Part shown: positions 46,701 through 58,828 of the stretch, in pieces | Layout: each line of letters begins with the position of its first letter | Position numbering within the stretch: position 1 is the stretch's first letter | NCBI RefSeq assembly: GCF_022539315.1 | Contig: NC_066338.1 | Location: 930,001-994,000, forward strand | From: Serinus canaria | Lineage: Eukaryota > Chordata > Aves > Passeriformes > Fringillidae | Direction: 5' to 3' | Length of the DNA stretch: 64,000 bases | Program-made: the position numbers and the translations under genes | Notes under the pieces: model-generated | The model's input: the letters and a program-made list of their open reading frames with translations, nothing else | Database searches by the model: none | Told to the model about the DNA's origin: nothing

Positions 46701-49700
46701 CACAGGAAGACGGGTTACCGCAACTGGCCGAAGGAAGGTGCTGGTTCCCGGCGTCTTTCGGCAAAAGCCGCGGTCCGGAGCCCACTGCGACTGGCACAAT
46801 GCTCTGTGCGCGAAAAAGCCGCTTCTTCGCCTCCGGGCGACATCGAGAGTTCGGCAGATGCTGAGACGCGTTAAATGAAAGCGCAAAGCACCGGGATTGA
46901 GTGCACAGCTCTCAAACTGAGCCAGGACAAGAACTAATCACTTTCCAGACGTTTAAGCTTCCGTTAACAGACGAAGGGAAAAAGTTCGCGGACAACTTTT
47001 CTTTGCACCTTTCTAAGCTATTTGAAGCACTCCGTGGGGAATGTTGCTTTTTCTTTTCGCCTTGGAGCAGATAGAAATTCGACTAGCTTTATGAAAAACG
47101 TTTGGGGATTCTTCCTGTGCTGGCACATTTTTTTCTTGAGAGAAAGCCTGGAAAACATTTTTCGCTAAGATGTAGGCGGCAAGAGAAGCCGCAGACGACG
47201 GGTACCGCCACTCGCCGAAGGTAGGTGGCCGGTTCCCGGCGTCCTTCGGCAGAAAGCAGACGCAGTCGGAGCGCACAGCGGAACCGGCACTATGCATATG
47301 CTGCGTGAACAAGCTGCTTCTTCGCCTTCCGAGCGCAATGGATGAGGTCGGCAGAATGCTGAGACGCGTTAAACAGAAAGCCAAAAGCACCGCGGATTGA
47401 GTGCACAGCTCTCAAACTGAAGCCAGGACAAGCAACTAATCACTTTCCAGACGTTTAAGCTTCGTTTAACAGACGAAGGGATAGAGTTCTCGGACACTTT
47501 TTTGCACCTTTTTAAGCTATTTGAAGCACTCCCTTGGAATCTTACTTTTTCTTTTGCCTCGGAGCAGATAGAATTTCGACTAGCTTTATGAAAAACGTCC
47601 GGGGATTCTTATTGTGCTGGCACAGTTTTTTCTTGAGAGAAAGCCTGGAAAAGCTTTTTCGCTAAGATGTAGGCGGCAAGAGCCGCAGAAGAGGGGTTAC
47701 CGCAACTGGCCGAAGGAAGGTGCCGGTTCCCGCGTCTTTCGGGCAAAAGCCGCGTTCCGGAGTGCACAGCGACTGGCACAATGCTCTGTGCGCGAACAAG
47801 CCGCTTCTTCGCCTCCGGGCGACGGAGAGCTCGGCAGATGCTGAGACGCGTTAAATGAAAGCCCAAAGCACCGGGATTGAGTGCACAGCTCTCAAACTGA
47901 GCCAGGACAAGAGCTAATCACTTTCCAGACATTTAAGCTTCCATTAACAGACGAAGGGAAAAAGTTCTCGGACAACTTTTCTTTGCACCTTTCTAAGCTA
48001 TTTGAAGCACTCTGTGGGGAATCTTACTTTTTCTTTTCGCCTCGGAGCTGATATTAATTCGACTAGCTTTATGAAAAACGTCCGGGGATTCTTATTGTGC
48101 TGACACAGTTTTTTCTTGAGAGAAAGCCTGGAAAAGCTTTTTCGCTAAGATGTAGGCGGCAAGAGCCGCAGAAGACGGGTTACCGCAACTCGCCGAAGGT
48201 AGGTGCGGGTTCCCGGCGTATATCGGAAGAAGCCGCGGTCCGAAGCGCACAGCGACCGGCACAATGGTCTGTGCGCGAAAAAGCCGCTTCTTCGCCTCCG
48301 GGCGACGTAGAGCTCGCCAGATGCTGAGACGCGTTAAACGAAGGCGCAAAGCACCGGGATTGAGTGCACAGCTCTCAAACTGAGCCAGGACAAGAACTAA
48401 CCACTTTCCAGACGTTTAAGCTTCGTTTAACAGACAAAGGGAAAAAGTTCTCGGACAACTTTTCTTTGCACCTTTCTAAGCTATTTGAAGCACTCCCTGG
48501 GGAATCTTACTTTTTCTTTTCGTCTCAGAGCTGATATTAATTCGACTAGCTTTATGAAACACATCCGGGGATTCTTATTGTGGTGACACAGTTTTTTCTT
48601 GAGAGAAAGCCTGGAAAAGCTTTTAAGGTAATATGTAGGCGGCAAGAGCCGCAGAAGACGGGTTACCGCAACTGTCCGAATTTAGGTGCCGGTTACCGGC
48701 GTCTTTCGGCAAAAGCCGCGGTCTGGAGCGCACAGCGACCGGCACAATGCCTTGTGATCGAACAAGCTGCTTCTTCGCCTCCGGTCGAAGGAGAGGTCGG
48801 CAGATGCTGAGACGTGTTAAACGAAAGCCCAAAGCACCGGGATTGAGTGCACAGCTCTCAAACTCAGCCAGGACAAGAACTAATCACTTTCTAGACGTTT
48901 AAGTTTCGTTTAAACGACGACGGGAAAAAGTTCTCGGACAACTTTTCTTTGCACCTTTCTAAGCTATTTGAAGCACTCCGTGGGGAATCTTACTTTTTCT
49001 TTTCGTCTCGGAGCTGATAGGAATTCCAGTAACTTAATGAAAACACGTCCGGGGACTCTTATTGTGCTGACACAGTTTTTTCTTGAGAGAAAGCCTGGAA
49101 AAGCTTTTTCGCTAAGATGTAGGTTGCAAGAGCTGCAGAAGACGGGTTACCGCCACTCGCCGAAGGTAGGTGCCGGTTCCCGGCGTCTATCGGCAGAAGC
49201 CGCGGTCCGGAGCGCACAGTGACTGGCACAATGCTCTGTGCCGGAAAAAGCCTCTTCTTCGCCTCCGGTCGAAGGAGAGCTCGGCAGATGCTGAGACGTG
49301 TTAAACGAAAGCCCAAAGCACCGGGATTGAGTGCACAGCTCTCAAACTGAGCCAGGACAAGAACTAATCACTCTCCAGACTTTTAAGCTTCGGTAACCAG
49401 TCTTAGGGAAAATGTTCTCGGACAACTTTTCTTTGCACATTTCTAAGCTATTTGAAGCACTCCGTGGGGAATCCTACTTTTTCTTTTCGTCTCGGAGCTG
49501 ATAATAATTCGACTAGCTTTATGAAAAACGTTTGGGGATTCTTATTGTGCTGACACAGTTTTTTCTTGAGAGAAAGCCTGGAAAAGCTTTTTCGCTAAGA
49601 TGTAGGCGGCAAGAGCTGCAGAAGACGGGTTACCGGAGCTAGACGATGGTTGGTGCCGGTTCCCGGTGTCTATCAGAAGAAGCCGCGGTCCGGAGCCCAC

Positions 49701-49909
49701 TGCGACCGGCACAATGCTCTGTGCGCGAACAAGCCGCTTCTTTGCCTCCGGGCGACGGAGAGCCCGGCAGATGCTGAGACGCGTTAAACGAAAGCGCAAA
49801 GCACTGGGATTGAGTGCACAGCTCTCAAACTGAGCCAGGACAAGAACTAATCACTTTCCAGACGTTTAAACTTGCTTTAGCACAGGAAGGGAAAAAGTTC
49901 TTGGACAAC
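37714..49909 (+). repeat. S1 satellite array, about 26 monomers of about 482 bp
   Basis: Head-to-tail repeat, anchored by GATTGAGTGCACAGCTCTCA recurring about every 480-486 bp. Each monomer has a CpG-rich block of about 190 bp (GTAGGCGGCAAGAGCCGCAG to GGCAGATGCTGAGACGC) and an A+T-richer block with GGGAAAAAGTTC and TTTTTTCTTGAGAGAAAGCC. Two units near 38150 and 45325 are short (about 327-330 bp) because the CpG-rich block is deleted at the same join, GATGAGAGAGAGGT. Units at about 38340-39260, 46000-46870 and 47160-47420 have clusters of one-base insertions. Frames of 76-116 codons recur on both strands but shift between monomers, so I treat them as non-coding. Confidence 0.95.
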
Positions 49910-51508
49910 CCCACCACTTCTAAAATTCTATTTAGAAGTAAAAAAACCCATTCAAAGAACTACGTTTCTGTTTCCGTCTGTAGAAAATAAGCAGTTCATT
50001 TCTGCTTTCTTAGCAGATTCTTTAGCTTCTATTATTATGGCAACCTTTTCTTGCTTTTCTAGATTAGAACCGAATTCTTACAGCATATGATGAAACATAT
50101 GTTTGCTGTATCTTATATATCCTTTATTCTATATCTTATATTCTTATATACAGAAGTCCAGCACGGAATTCATACCTCAAATGAAGCGTCTGTAGAACAA
50201 GATTCAGCACAACGTTGGGACATATAAGCTATTTTTCAGGAAAAGCGGCCAAACGGAATCTTTTTAGACTTCTATACGATCATGGCTGCTTGCTTCCAGA
50301 TCCTGACCTAAGTTGCTGGAATCTAGCTGCAGTATTATTGTGGGCAGTGCTGTGAATGTAGGACATCGTCATTCTTCTCTTCCATTGAAAACCTCAAGTG
50401 GAGTCGCATCACTTCTCTTCAAAATTCTGGATTTCTTCGCAAACTGGTAAAATAATGATAAATAAAGTGTTCTGTTCATGAAGTTTGAACCTAATGTTCA
50501 AAACGAAAAAGAAAAAAACATTCAGATATGGTCTGCAATATTACAGCAGAGAGAAGATGAACCAGACTGGCCTACAAAAGAAAGAAGGAAGCAGAATTTG
50601 GGATATTGGAATACCTTGTGATGAATAATTCAAATAAATCAAGAAATTAAAAATAACCTATTCAAATTCAATCAGTGGATGGACAGATGGAGGAAAAGGA
50701 CTAATTACTACTAATATTTCTTTCATCTCCAACAAGAAGTGCAATGATCCTCTTGAATGCACAGAAGATTTTGGAAAAAGACAGCAGCCTTCTTCTTGCC
50801 AACATATTCCTCAGAACCCTAGGAGACAAATCATTTGAGCTATGAGGACCTTTCTCTCTGTCAAACTTCCAGAGCATAGCCAATATTCTCTTCCTTTAGG
50901 GATCCTCGCCTCCCTGGGGGAGTGGTGGATAGTCTACAGCCCCGGTACATCAGCCAGACACTCCGCCTTATTTCCCATGGCTTCTGCAGCAAGGACATCA
51001 TCTCCACTGGCTTTCTAGCCAAAATATATGCAAGGCACTACAAAGAACATAGCCAAACCTTGAGCACAGCTTATGGGCTTTGAAAGAAAAATCTCAGGAT
51101 GGCAATACTGGATCTTCTGATCCAAACCATCAGGAAACCTTTCTTTAGAGGTGTTGGGAAAGATGAAAGTTTGACAAGAAAGTCTCACAGATATGTATGC
51201 TTGGCAGAAAGATTTTTGAATGTGGAGTCTGAAGAAAGAATAGAGTTGGAAGCAAGTTTTCATCTAGAAGGAAAGAATTGCAGAGCCAGTCTTACTGGAT
51301 AACCAAGGAGGCAAAAGGTATGTTAGTTAGAAGGGCCTTTTATGACTTAGAGCAAAGGATAAACCCACCCCAAAGAAGAAGAGGATTTCACCAAGCTAGA
51401 AGATAGCACAGGCAAACAAGTCAGCAAATGTGGCAAGCAGAAGAAAGGTCTCCGAATGTTCCACTGCCAAGAAAACTGAAAAACAACGTTCAGCTTCAAC
51501 TGTAATGT
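49910..51508. other. Unassigned sequence between S1 and the third inverted-repeat copy
   Basis: The first 700 bases are A+T-rich. The part at about 50880-51480 reads like old element-derived sequence, but no frame longer than about 80 codons or recognisable domain is present. Similarity to the left inverted-repeat arm begins at about 51509. Confidence 0.4.
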
Positions 51509-52678
51509 ACTGACTTTTAGTGAGTGGAGAATAGTAACATGACTATGGTAATTAGAGTAGTTATGATAGGCTATAGATAAGAGCTAAGGGATAGATTGGT
51601 TCTACTGTATGAAGATGCTCAGCAAAGTATATCATGCATTGTAACCAAAACCAAAGGCTCTCCAGGCCTGCCTAGCTGTCAGCTAGAGCTGACAGATGTA
51701 GGTACAGGCTCTGTCACCCACCACCCTGGGCTGCTGCAATGCCTTGGATGGAATAAACTGCATTTTGGAGAGCCGCCTGGAGTCCCGCATCCCTCATTTA
51801 GGCTCTTACATGAGGTGAAAAACTCTTCTGTGTATGTACAAAAAAATAGCTATGTAATCTAGAGTTGCATGACCCAATATTTCTATTGAATAGGAACAAT
51901 TTTTATCAATATTATGGATCCACTTCTTTTCAGTGTGTTTGGTAAAAAACGTAAAGTATCTTTAAAAGGAATTCTTGGATGCGTACTGAGTACTACGGAT
52001 TAGTTAAGGTGTTGGTTTGGCATGGCTTGGTTTTTGGTGGGGAGGGAAGAAGTCAGCCACAGAAGTGATTTTTGTGGAAAGCTAGAAACTTCCTCCATGC
52101 CTGGCAAAGTGAATCCCTACTTGGCACTAAGAACAGACATGCTGCTAAGCCAATTCTAGAAGCTGGTAGTGCCTCGGTGATATATTTAAGAAGGAAATCA
52201 AAACTGCAGCCAGTTGAATTTGAAGTTGGGAAACTTTTGGGTTGGCACCTCTCCTGGTTTGAAAGCAAAACCAGTGAGACACTCTGCTGCAGAGGGTGTT
52301 TATTATTGTAATGCAGTTCTCGTAGTCAGTTTCATAATCCTTCCTATTTTCTGCTGTTCTAGCATATGTTATTATTAATGGATTGTTCCTTTCCCCCCTG
52401 CAGTGTTGGTTTTTCCCCATAGACCTGCCCTTTTGTTCCCTGTTCCTTCTCCCATTGAACATCAACCCCTCCCCAAGCCTGCCCCTTTCTCTAGAAACTT
52501 CCCTATCAATTTTGTGCCCTTCGAAACCCCATTGGTTTGTTCAAGTTATTCTCCTCCCTTGTAGTCCCCCTACTGGTTTAAACATTGTGTTGCCCACCTT
52601 GTGTTCCACCCCCACTTTCTCCCAGTTGCTTCAAGATTGTATCCTCCCCTGGGACCTCCCCCCTTTTAGAAGTTGATG
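51509..52678 (+). repeat. Third copy of the inverted-repeat family
   Basis: Same orientation as 2990-3970 and inverted relative to 1330-2489. It begins with the segment GACTTTTAGTGAGTGGAGAA that ends the left arm at the first gap, so it shows sequence probably hidden in that gap. It carries the same promoter-like segment with a TATA-like box at 52180-52189. It ends at about 52678, joined to element C. Confidence 0.85.
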
Positions 52679-53722
52679 TTTGGCTCGGTTCCCTGGGCCA
52701 GGGCCTCCCGGCCAGCGCCTGTTGGCTTTGGTGGCGTTGCTTCCCCCGCCGGGACCTGGACCTCCGTTCTGTGAGCCAGGTCTGGGGTCTCTATTCCTAC
52801 CATGGGGTGCAGGGCCCCCTGAAAAAGGTGGCTGGTGGATCAGCCTGTTTGGGGTCTCAGTGGACCACTCTCTGCTACAGCTCTTTCAATAGAAAAAAAA
52901 AAAAAAACAAAAAGTAAAGCAAACAAACAAACAAACAAAAATATTAATTTAAAAGGGTTGAAAGAGCTGGCAGCTCAAAAAATTTTTGCAAGCCTGTTTC
53001 AGGACAAAAGGGACTTTCCACACTGTCAAAGATAAATATCTTCAGTTTGGACTTTTTCCTGAAACTCAGCTGTTTGGACTTGAAGCAATGAACTTTCCTT
53101 GGCCTGTTTTTGCATTTTCTTCTATTTTATGATTGTTTTGGTGATGTGATGGGAATTTGGGGGTCTGCAGGTGAAGAATTTCCCTGATGGTTCCACACCA
53201 GCATTTGATTGATATTTTGATTGGCAAAACATAACAAAAAATGCCTCTCAGATGTTTGTTCTTTCCTCTGCTTGGTCCAGCAGATGAAATTGCAAACATT
53301 TTTCTTTTTAATTGCTTTTTAATATAAAACGGGTGAGATGTCACCAACATATTTTATGAGAAATCCTTTACTTAGGATTTTTCCTCTCCTGAGAGCTGAG
53401 AGCCTCAGAAACAAACTGTAAACAATTCTTATCTGCTACTGTAGAATGCAATGTGGAGAAATCGGTGATTGGCCCCGTCAGACTGTTTGCAATTAAGAGC
53501 CAATCACAGGACACCTGTTCTGCACGTCTCTATCTGAGAAGACCTGAGTTTACATTCTATTCTATTCTTAGCATAGCCTTGTAGTGAAACCTTTCTCTTT
53601 ATTCTTTTAGCATAGTTTTTACATCTTATATACTATATAAAAATAAATGAAGCCTTCTGATTCATGAAGCCAACTGTCTCGTCTCTTCCCTCATCCTGGG
53701 ACCCCAGGAAAACCACGTAACA
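52679..53722 (+). mobile_element. Element C, copy D: 3' internal end and 3' LTR
   Basis: Plus-strand partial copy. It has the G+C-rich internal end (TTCCCTGGGCCAGGGCC near 52689), the internal A-run at about 52891, a polypurine tract (AAAACGGGTGAGA) and a 3' LTR at 53339-53722 (384 bp, TGTCACC to GTAACA). The Gag-like part is missing: the left end is fused to the third inverted-repeat copy. The right flank is S2, resuming at GCTGCCAGCTTGG, the same monomer position used by other element C insertions. Confidence 0.85.
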
Positions 53723-56700
53723 GCTGCCAGCTTGGGTCTGGGAGGCATCCTGCGCAATGTGGAATTTTAGGAGCCAGAAGGCTGCTCCGAGCCACAAGCC
53801 CTGGAACACAAACGCAACGCTGCCCGTTTTCCCTGGAAACAAGACTCACCTGTTGCCAACATATTTTATGAAAAATCCTTTACTTAGGATTTTTCCTTTC
53901 CTGGGAGCTGAGAAGCCTCAGAACAAACTAAACAATTCTTATCTGCTGCTGTGGAATGCCACGGGAAAATCTGTGATTGGCCCCATCAGACTGTTTCCAA
54001 TTAAGAGCCTATCACAATTCACCTGTTCGGCCCGTCTCTGGCTGAGAAGACTTCAGTTTACACATTCTTGTCTATTCTTAGCTTAGCCTTGTAGTGAAAC
54101 CTTTCTCTTTACTCTTTTAGTATAGTTTCTATATCTTATATATCTTATCATAATAAATCAAAGCCTTCTGATACATGGAGTCAACGTCTCGTCTCTTCCC
54201 TCATCCTAAGACCTCAGAAAACCCGCATCCTAAGACTCATCAACCCTGGTTCATGGTGTCAGTTTGCAGGAGGTACTTGGCACTCTCAATCCAGCCAGAG
54301 TTGGCACTGGCGGCAGCTTGGTCCTGGAGGCCGCCTGCGCAATGAAGAATTTTAGGAGCCAGAAGGCTGCTCTGAGCCACAGCCCCTGAATCAAAATCTT
54401 TACCACATTTCCCAGGTTTGTAAAGCTCACCAACCCTAGTTCTAGGAGTCAGTTTGCAGGAGGTACTTGGCACTCTCAAACCAGCCAGAATTGGCACTGG
54501 TGCCAGCTTAGTCCTGGGAGGCATCCTGCACAATGTGGAATTTTAGGAGCCAGAAGGCTGCTCTGAGCCACAAGCCCTGGAACACCAACGCAACGCTGCA
54601 CCTTCTTCCTGGAAGCAAGACTCACTAACACTGGTTCTTGGAGTCAGTTTACAGGAGTTACTTGGCACTCTCAAGCCAGCCCAATTTGGCACTTGTGCCA
54701 GCTTGGTCCTGGGAGGCATCCTACGCAATGCAGAATTTTATAAGACAGAAGGCTGCTCTGAGTACCAGGCTCTGGAACACAAACCACGCCCGTTTTCCTG
54801 GAGAAACAAGACGCACCAACCCTGGTACTAGGAGTCAGTTTTCCGGAGGTACTTGGCACTCTCAATCCAGCCAGAGTTAGCACTGGTGCCAGCTTGGTCC
54901 TGGGAGGCCTCCTGCGCAATGCGGAATTTTAGGAGCCAGAAGGCTGCTCTGAGCCACAAGCCCTGGAACATAAACTTTGCCCCATTTCCCAGGTTTGTAA
55001 AACTCACCAAACCAAGTTCTAGGAGTCAGTTTGCAGGAGGTACTTGGCACTCTCAAACAAGCCCATGTTGGCACTGCTGCCAGCTTGGGTCTGCGAGGCA
55101 TCCTGCGCAATGCAGAGTTTTAGGAGTGAGTAGGCTGCTGTGAGCCACAGGCCCTGGAACAACCAACGTTAACCCTTTTCCCAGAAAACATAGCTCACTA
55201 AGCCGGGTTCTAGGTTTCAGATTGCAGGAGGTACTTGGCACTCTCAAACCAGCCCAAGTTTCCCCTGGTGCCAGCTTGGTCCTGGGAGGCATCCTGCAGA
55301 ATGCGGAATTTTAGGAGCCAAAAGGCTGCTCTGAGCCACAAGCCCTGGAACACCAACGCTAGGCTGCACCTTTTCCTGGAAGCAAGACTCACCAACCCTG
55401 GTTTTTGGAGTCAGCCTTCAGGTGGTACTTGGTACTCTCAAATCACCCTGACATGGCACTGGTGCCAGCTTGTTCCTGGGAGGCATCCTGCGCAATGCAG
55501 AATTTTAGGAGAGAGTAGGCTGCTCCGAGTACCAGGCCCTGGAACAGCAACAACTCCCATTTTCCTGGAGAAACAAGACGCACCAACCCTGGTTCGAGGT
55601 GCCAGTTTTCAGGTGGTACTTGGCACTCTCAAACAAGCCCAAGTTGCCACTGCGGCCAGCTTGGGTCTGGGAGGAATCCTGCACAATGCAGAATTTTAGG
55701 AGCCAGAAGTCTGCTCCGAGTACCAGGCCCTCGAACACCAATGCAACGAGGCCCGTTTTCCTGGATAAACAAGACGCACCAACACAGGTTCTTGGTGTCA
55801 GTTTGCAGGAGGTACTTGGCACTCTCAAACAAGCCCGAGTTGGCACTGGTGCCAGCTTGGTCCTGGGAGGCCTCCTGCGCAATGGAGAATATTAGGAGCC
55901 AGGTGGCTGCTCCGAGCCACCGGCCCTGGAACAAAATCTTTGCCCCATTTTCCAGTTTGGTAAAACTCACCAACCCTAGTTCTAGGAGTCAGTTTGCAGG
56001 AGGTACTTGGCACTCTCAAACCAGCCCAAGATGGCACTGGTGCCAGCTTGGGTCTGGGAGGCATCCTGCGCAATGCGGAATTTTTTGAGCCGGAAGGCTG
56101 CTCCGAGCCACAGGCCCTGGAACAACCAACGCTGTTCCTTTTCCCTGCAAACATAGCTCACCAAACCTGGTTCTAGGTTTCAGATTGAAGGAGGTACTTG
56201 GCACTCTCAAACCAGCCCAAGTGGGCACTGGTGCCAGCTTGCGTCTGAGAGGCATCCTGCACAATGCGGAATTTTAGGAGAGAGTAGGCTGCTCTGAGCC
56301 ACAGGCCCTGAAACAACCATCGCTGCCCCTTTTCCCTGGAAACATAGCTCACCAACCCTGATTCTAGGTTTCAGATTGCAGGAGGTACTTGGCACTCTCA
56401 AACCAGCCCAAGTTGGCTCTGGTGACAGCTAGCGTCTGGGAGGCATCCTGCGCAATGCGGAATTTTTTAAACCAGAAGGCTGCTCAGAGCCACAGGCCTT
56501 GGTACACCAACACCGCTTGTTTTCCTGAAGTAACAAGACTCACCAACCCTGGTTCTAGGGGTGAGTTTGCAGGAGGTACTTGGCACTCTCAAACAAGCCC
56601 AAGTTGGCACTGGTGCCAGCTTGGTCCTGGGAGGCATCCTGCGCAATGCGGAATTTTAGGAGCCAGACGGCTGCTCCGAGTACCAGGCCCTGGAACAGAA

Positions 56701-57571
56701 ACAACGCCCGTTTTCCTGGAGAAACAAGACGCACCAACCCTGGTTCATGGTGTCAGTTTTCAGGTGGTACTTGGCACTCTCAAACCAGACCAGGTTGTCA
56801 CTGGTGCCAGCTTGGTCCTGGGAGGCATCCTGCGCAATGCGGAATTTTAGGAGCCAGAAGGCTGCTCTGAGCCACAAGCCCTGGAACATAAACTTTGCCC
56901 CATTTCCCCGGTTTGTAAAGCTCACCAACCCTAGTTCTAGGAGTCAGTTTGCAGGAGGTACTTGGCACTCTCAAACAAGCCTAAGTTGACACTGCTGCCA
57001 GCTTGGGTCTTGGAGGCATCATGCGCAATACGGAATTTTAGGAGAGAGTAGGCTGCTCCGAGCCATAGGCCCTGAAACAAACAACGCTGCCCCTTTCTGT
57101 GGAAACATAGCTCACCAAGCATGGTTGTAGGTTTCAGATTGAAGGAGGTACTTGGCACTCTCAAACCAGCCCAAGTTGGCACTGGTGCCAGCTTGCGTCT
57201 GGGAGGCATCTGCGCAATGCGGAATTTTTTGAGCTAGAAGGCTGCTCCGCGCCACAGGCCCTGGAACACAAATACCCGCCGTTTTCCTGGAGAAACAAGA
57301 CTCACCAACCCTGGTTCTAGGGGTCCGTTTGCAGGAGGTACTTGGCACTCTCAAACAAGCCCAAATTGGCACTGCTGCCAGCTTGTGTCTGGGAGGCATC
57401 CTGCGCAATTCGGAATTTACGGCGAGAGTAGGCTGCTCCGAGCCACAGGCCCTGGAACAACCAATGCTGCCCCTTTTCTCCTGGAAACATAGCTCACCAA
57501 TCCTGGTTCTAGGTTTCAGATTGAAAGAGGTACTTGGCACTCTCAAACCAGCCCAAGTGGGCACTGGTGCC
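53723..57571 (+). repeat. S2 satellite array, proximal part (about 18 monomers of about 190 bp)
   Basis: Head-to-tail monomers; GCAGGAGGTACTTGGCACTC recurs every 187-197 bp. Other landmarks are GGTGCCAGCTTGGTCCTGGG and GCGCAATGCGGAATTTTAGG. Monomers differ by substitutions and fall into types (for example ending in TTTGCCCCATTTCCCAGG or in CCCGTTTTCCTGGAGAAAC), hinting at higher-order structure. Interrupted by a solo LTR at 53851-54235. The overlapping open frames are satellite artefacts. Confidence 0.95.
53851..54235 (+). mobile_element. Solo LTR of element C, plus orientation
   Basis: 385 bp starting TGTTGCCAACAT. The S2 sequence AAGACTCACC stops at 53850 and resumes with CTCATCAACCCTGG, so the 6-bp duplication is CTCACC/CTCATC, with one difference. 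The 3' end lacks the usual GTAACA and reads CGCATCCTAAGA, so it is degenerate. The target position in the monomer differs from that of the other insertions. Confidence 0.8.
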
Positions 57572-57953
57572 TATTACAGGGTTTTCTGAGGTCCCAGGAT
57601 GAGGGAAGAGACGACATCGTTGACTCCATGTATCAGAAGGCTTTGATTTATTATGATATGATATATAAGATATAGAAACTATACTAAAAGAGTAAAGAGA
57701 AAGGTTTCACTACAAGGCTAAGCTAAGAATAGACAAGAATGTGTAAACTGAAGTCTTCTCAGCCCGAGACGGGCCGAACAGGTGAATTGTGATAGGCTCT
57801 TAATTGGAAACAGTCTGATGGGGCCAATCACAGATTTTCCCGTGGCATTCCACAGCAGCAGATAAGAATTGTTTAGTTTGTTCTGAGGCTTCTCAGCTCC
57901 CAGGAAAGGAAAAATCCTAAGTAAAGGATTTTTCATAAAATATGTTGGCAATA
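57572..57953 (-). repeat. 3' LTR of element C copy B
   Basis: 382 bp. On the plus strand it runs from TATTACAGG to GGCAATA, so both canonical terminal dinucleotides are altered. It contains the shared CTCTTCCCTCATCCTGGGAC stretch in element sense and an AATAAA in the A+T-rich middle. The polypurine tract lies just inside at 57954-57965. Confidence 0.85.
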
Positions 57954-58275
57954 TCTCACCCTTTTAATTTTAGTAAATTAAAAAGAAAATGCAATCAAAA
58001 GATCAATCAAATGCTGGTGTGGAACCATCAGGGAAACCCTTCACCTGCAGAACACCAACTTCCCATCACATCACCGAAACAATCTTAAAATAGAAGAACA
58101 TGCAAAAACAGGCCAAGGAAATTGCATTGCTTCAAGTCCAAACAGCTGAGTTTCAGGAAAAAGTCCAAACTGAAGATGTTCCTCTTTGACAGTGCTGAAA
58201 AGTCCCTTTTGGTCCTGAAACAGGCTTGCAAAACTTTCTGAGCTGCTAGCTCGTTCAACCTTTTTTATTTAGTTT

Positions 58276-58308
<33 letters not shown>

Positions 58309-58828
58309 AAAGAGCAGTAGCAGACAATGGCCCACTGAGGCCCCAAACAGGCTGGTCTACCAGCCACCGTTTGCGGGGGGCCCCGGCCCCCGTGGAAGGA
58401 ACAGAGACCCCAGACCTGGCTCACAGAACGGTGGCCCAGGTCCAGGCGGAGGGAAGAAGGCCCCCAAACCCAACAGGCACTGGCCGGGAGGCCCAGGCCC
58501 AGGGAACCGGGCCAAACGGCCCAGACCCGGCTCGCGGAGCAGGCTCTGTGTTCTCTCAATCCGGCACACAGCTGCCGACCTCCGGGCAGCATGAGTGACC
58601 GAACGCTTCATCCCTGCTGCACCGGTGCAGACCAGCAGCTGGGGAAGAAAAGCTTTCCCAGGGAACAACACCTCAGATATGGGGGTGCTTTGTCCCCACA
58701 GCAGATGAGCGACGCTCACTTTGCACTGTGTCTCCTGCCTCTGCATCGCAAATGCAAAAGATGTTCCCACTTTCTGCCCCTCGGTACCACCCCCACCCCC
58801 TGCGGGCAGGGGACCGGAGACAGAAGGC

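Noticed and set aside
37714..49909. Repeated frames of 60-150 codons on both strands in S1 as a gene family
   Set aside because: They follow the satellite monomer, shift frame between monomers, lack recognisable domains and occur on both strands at once.
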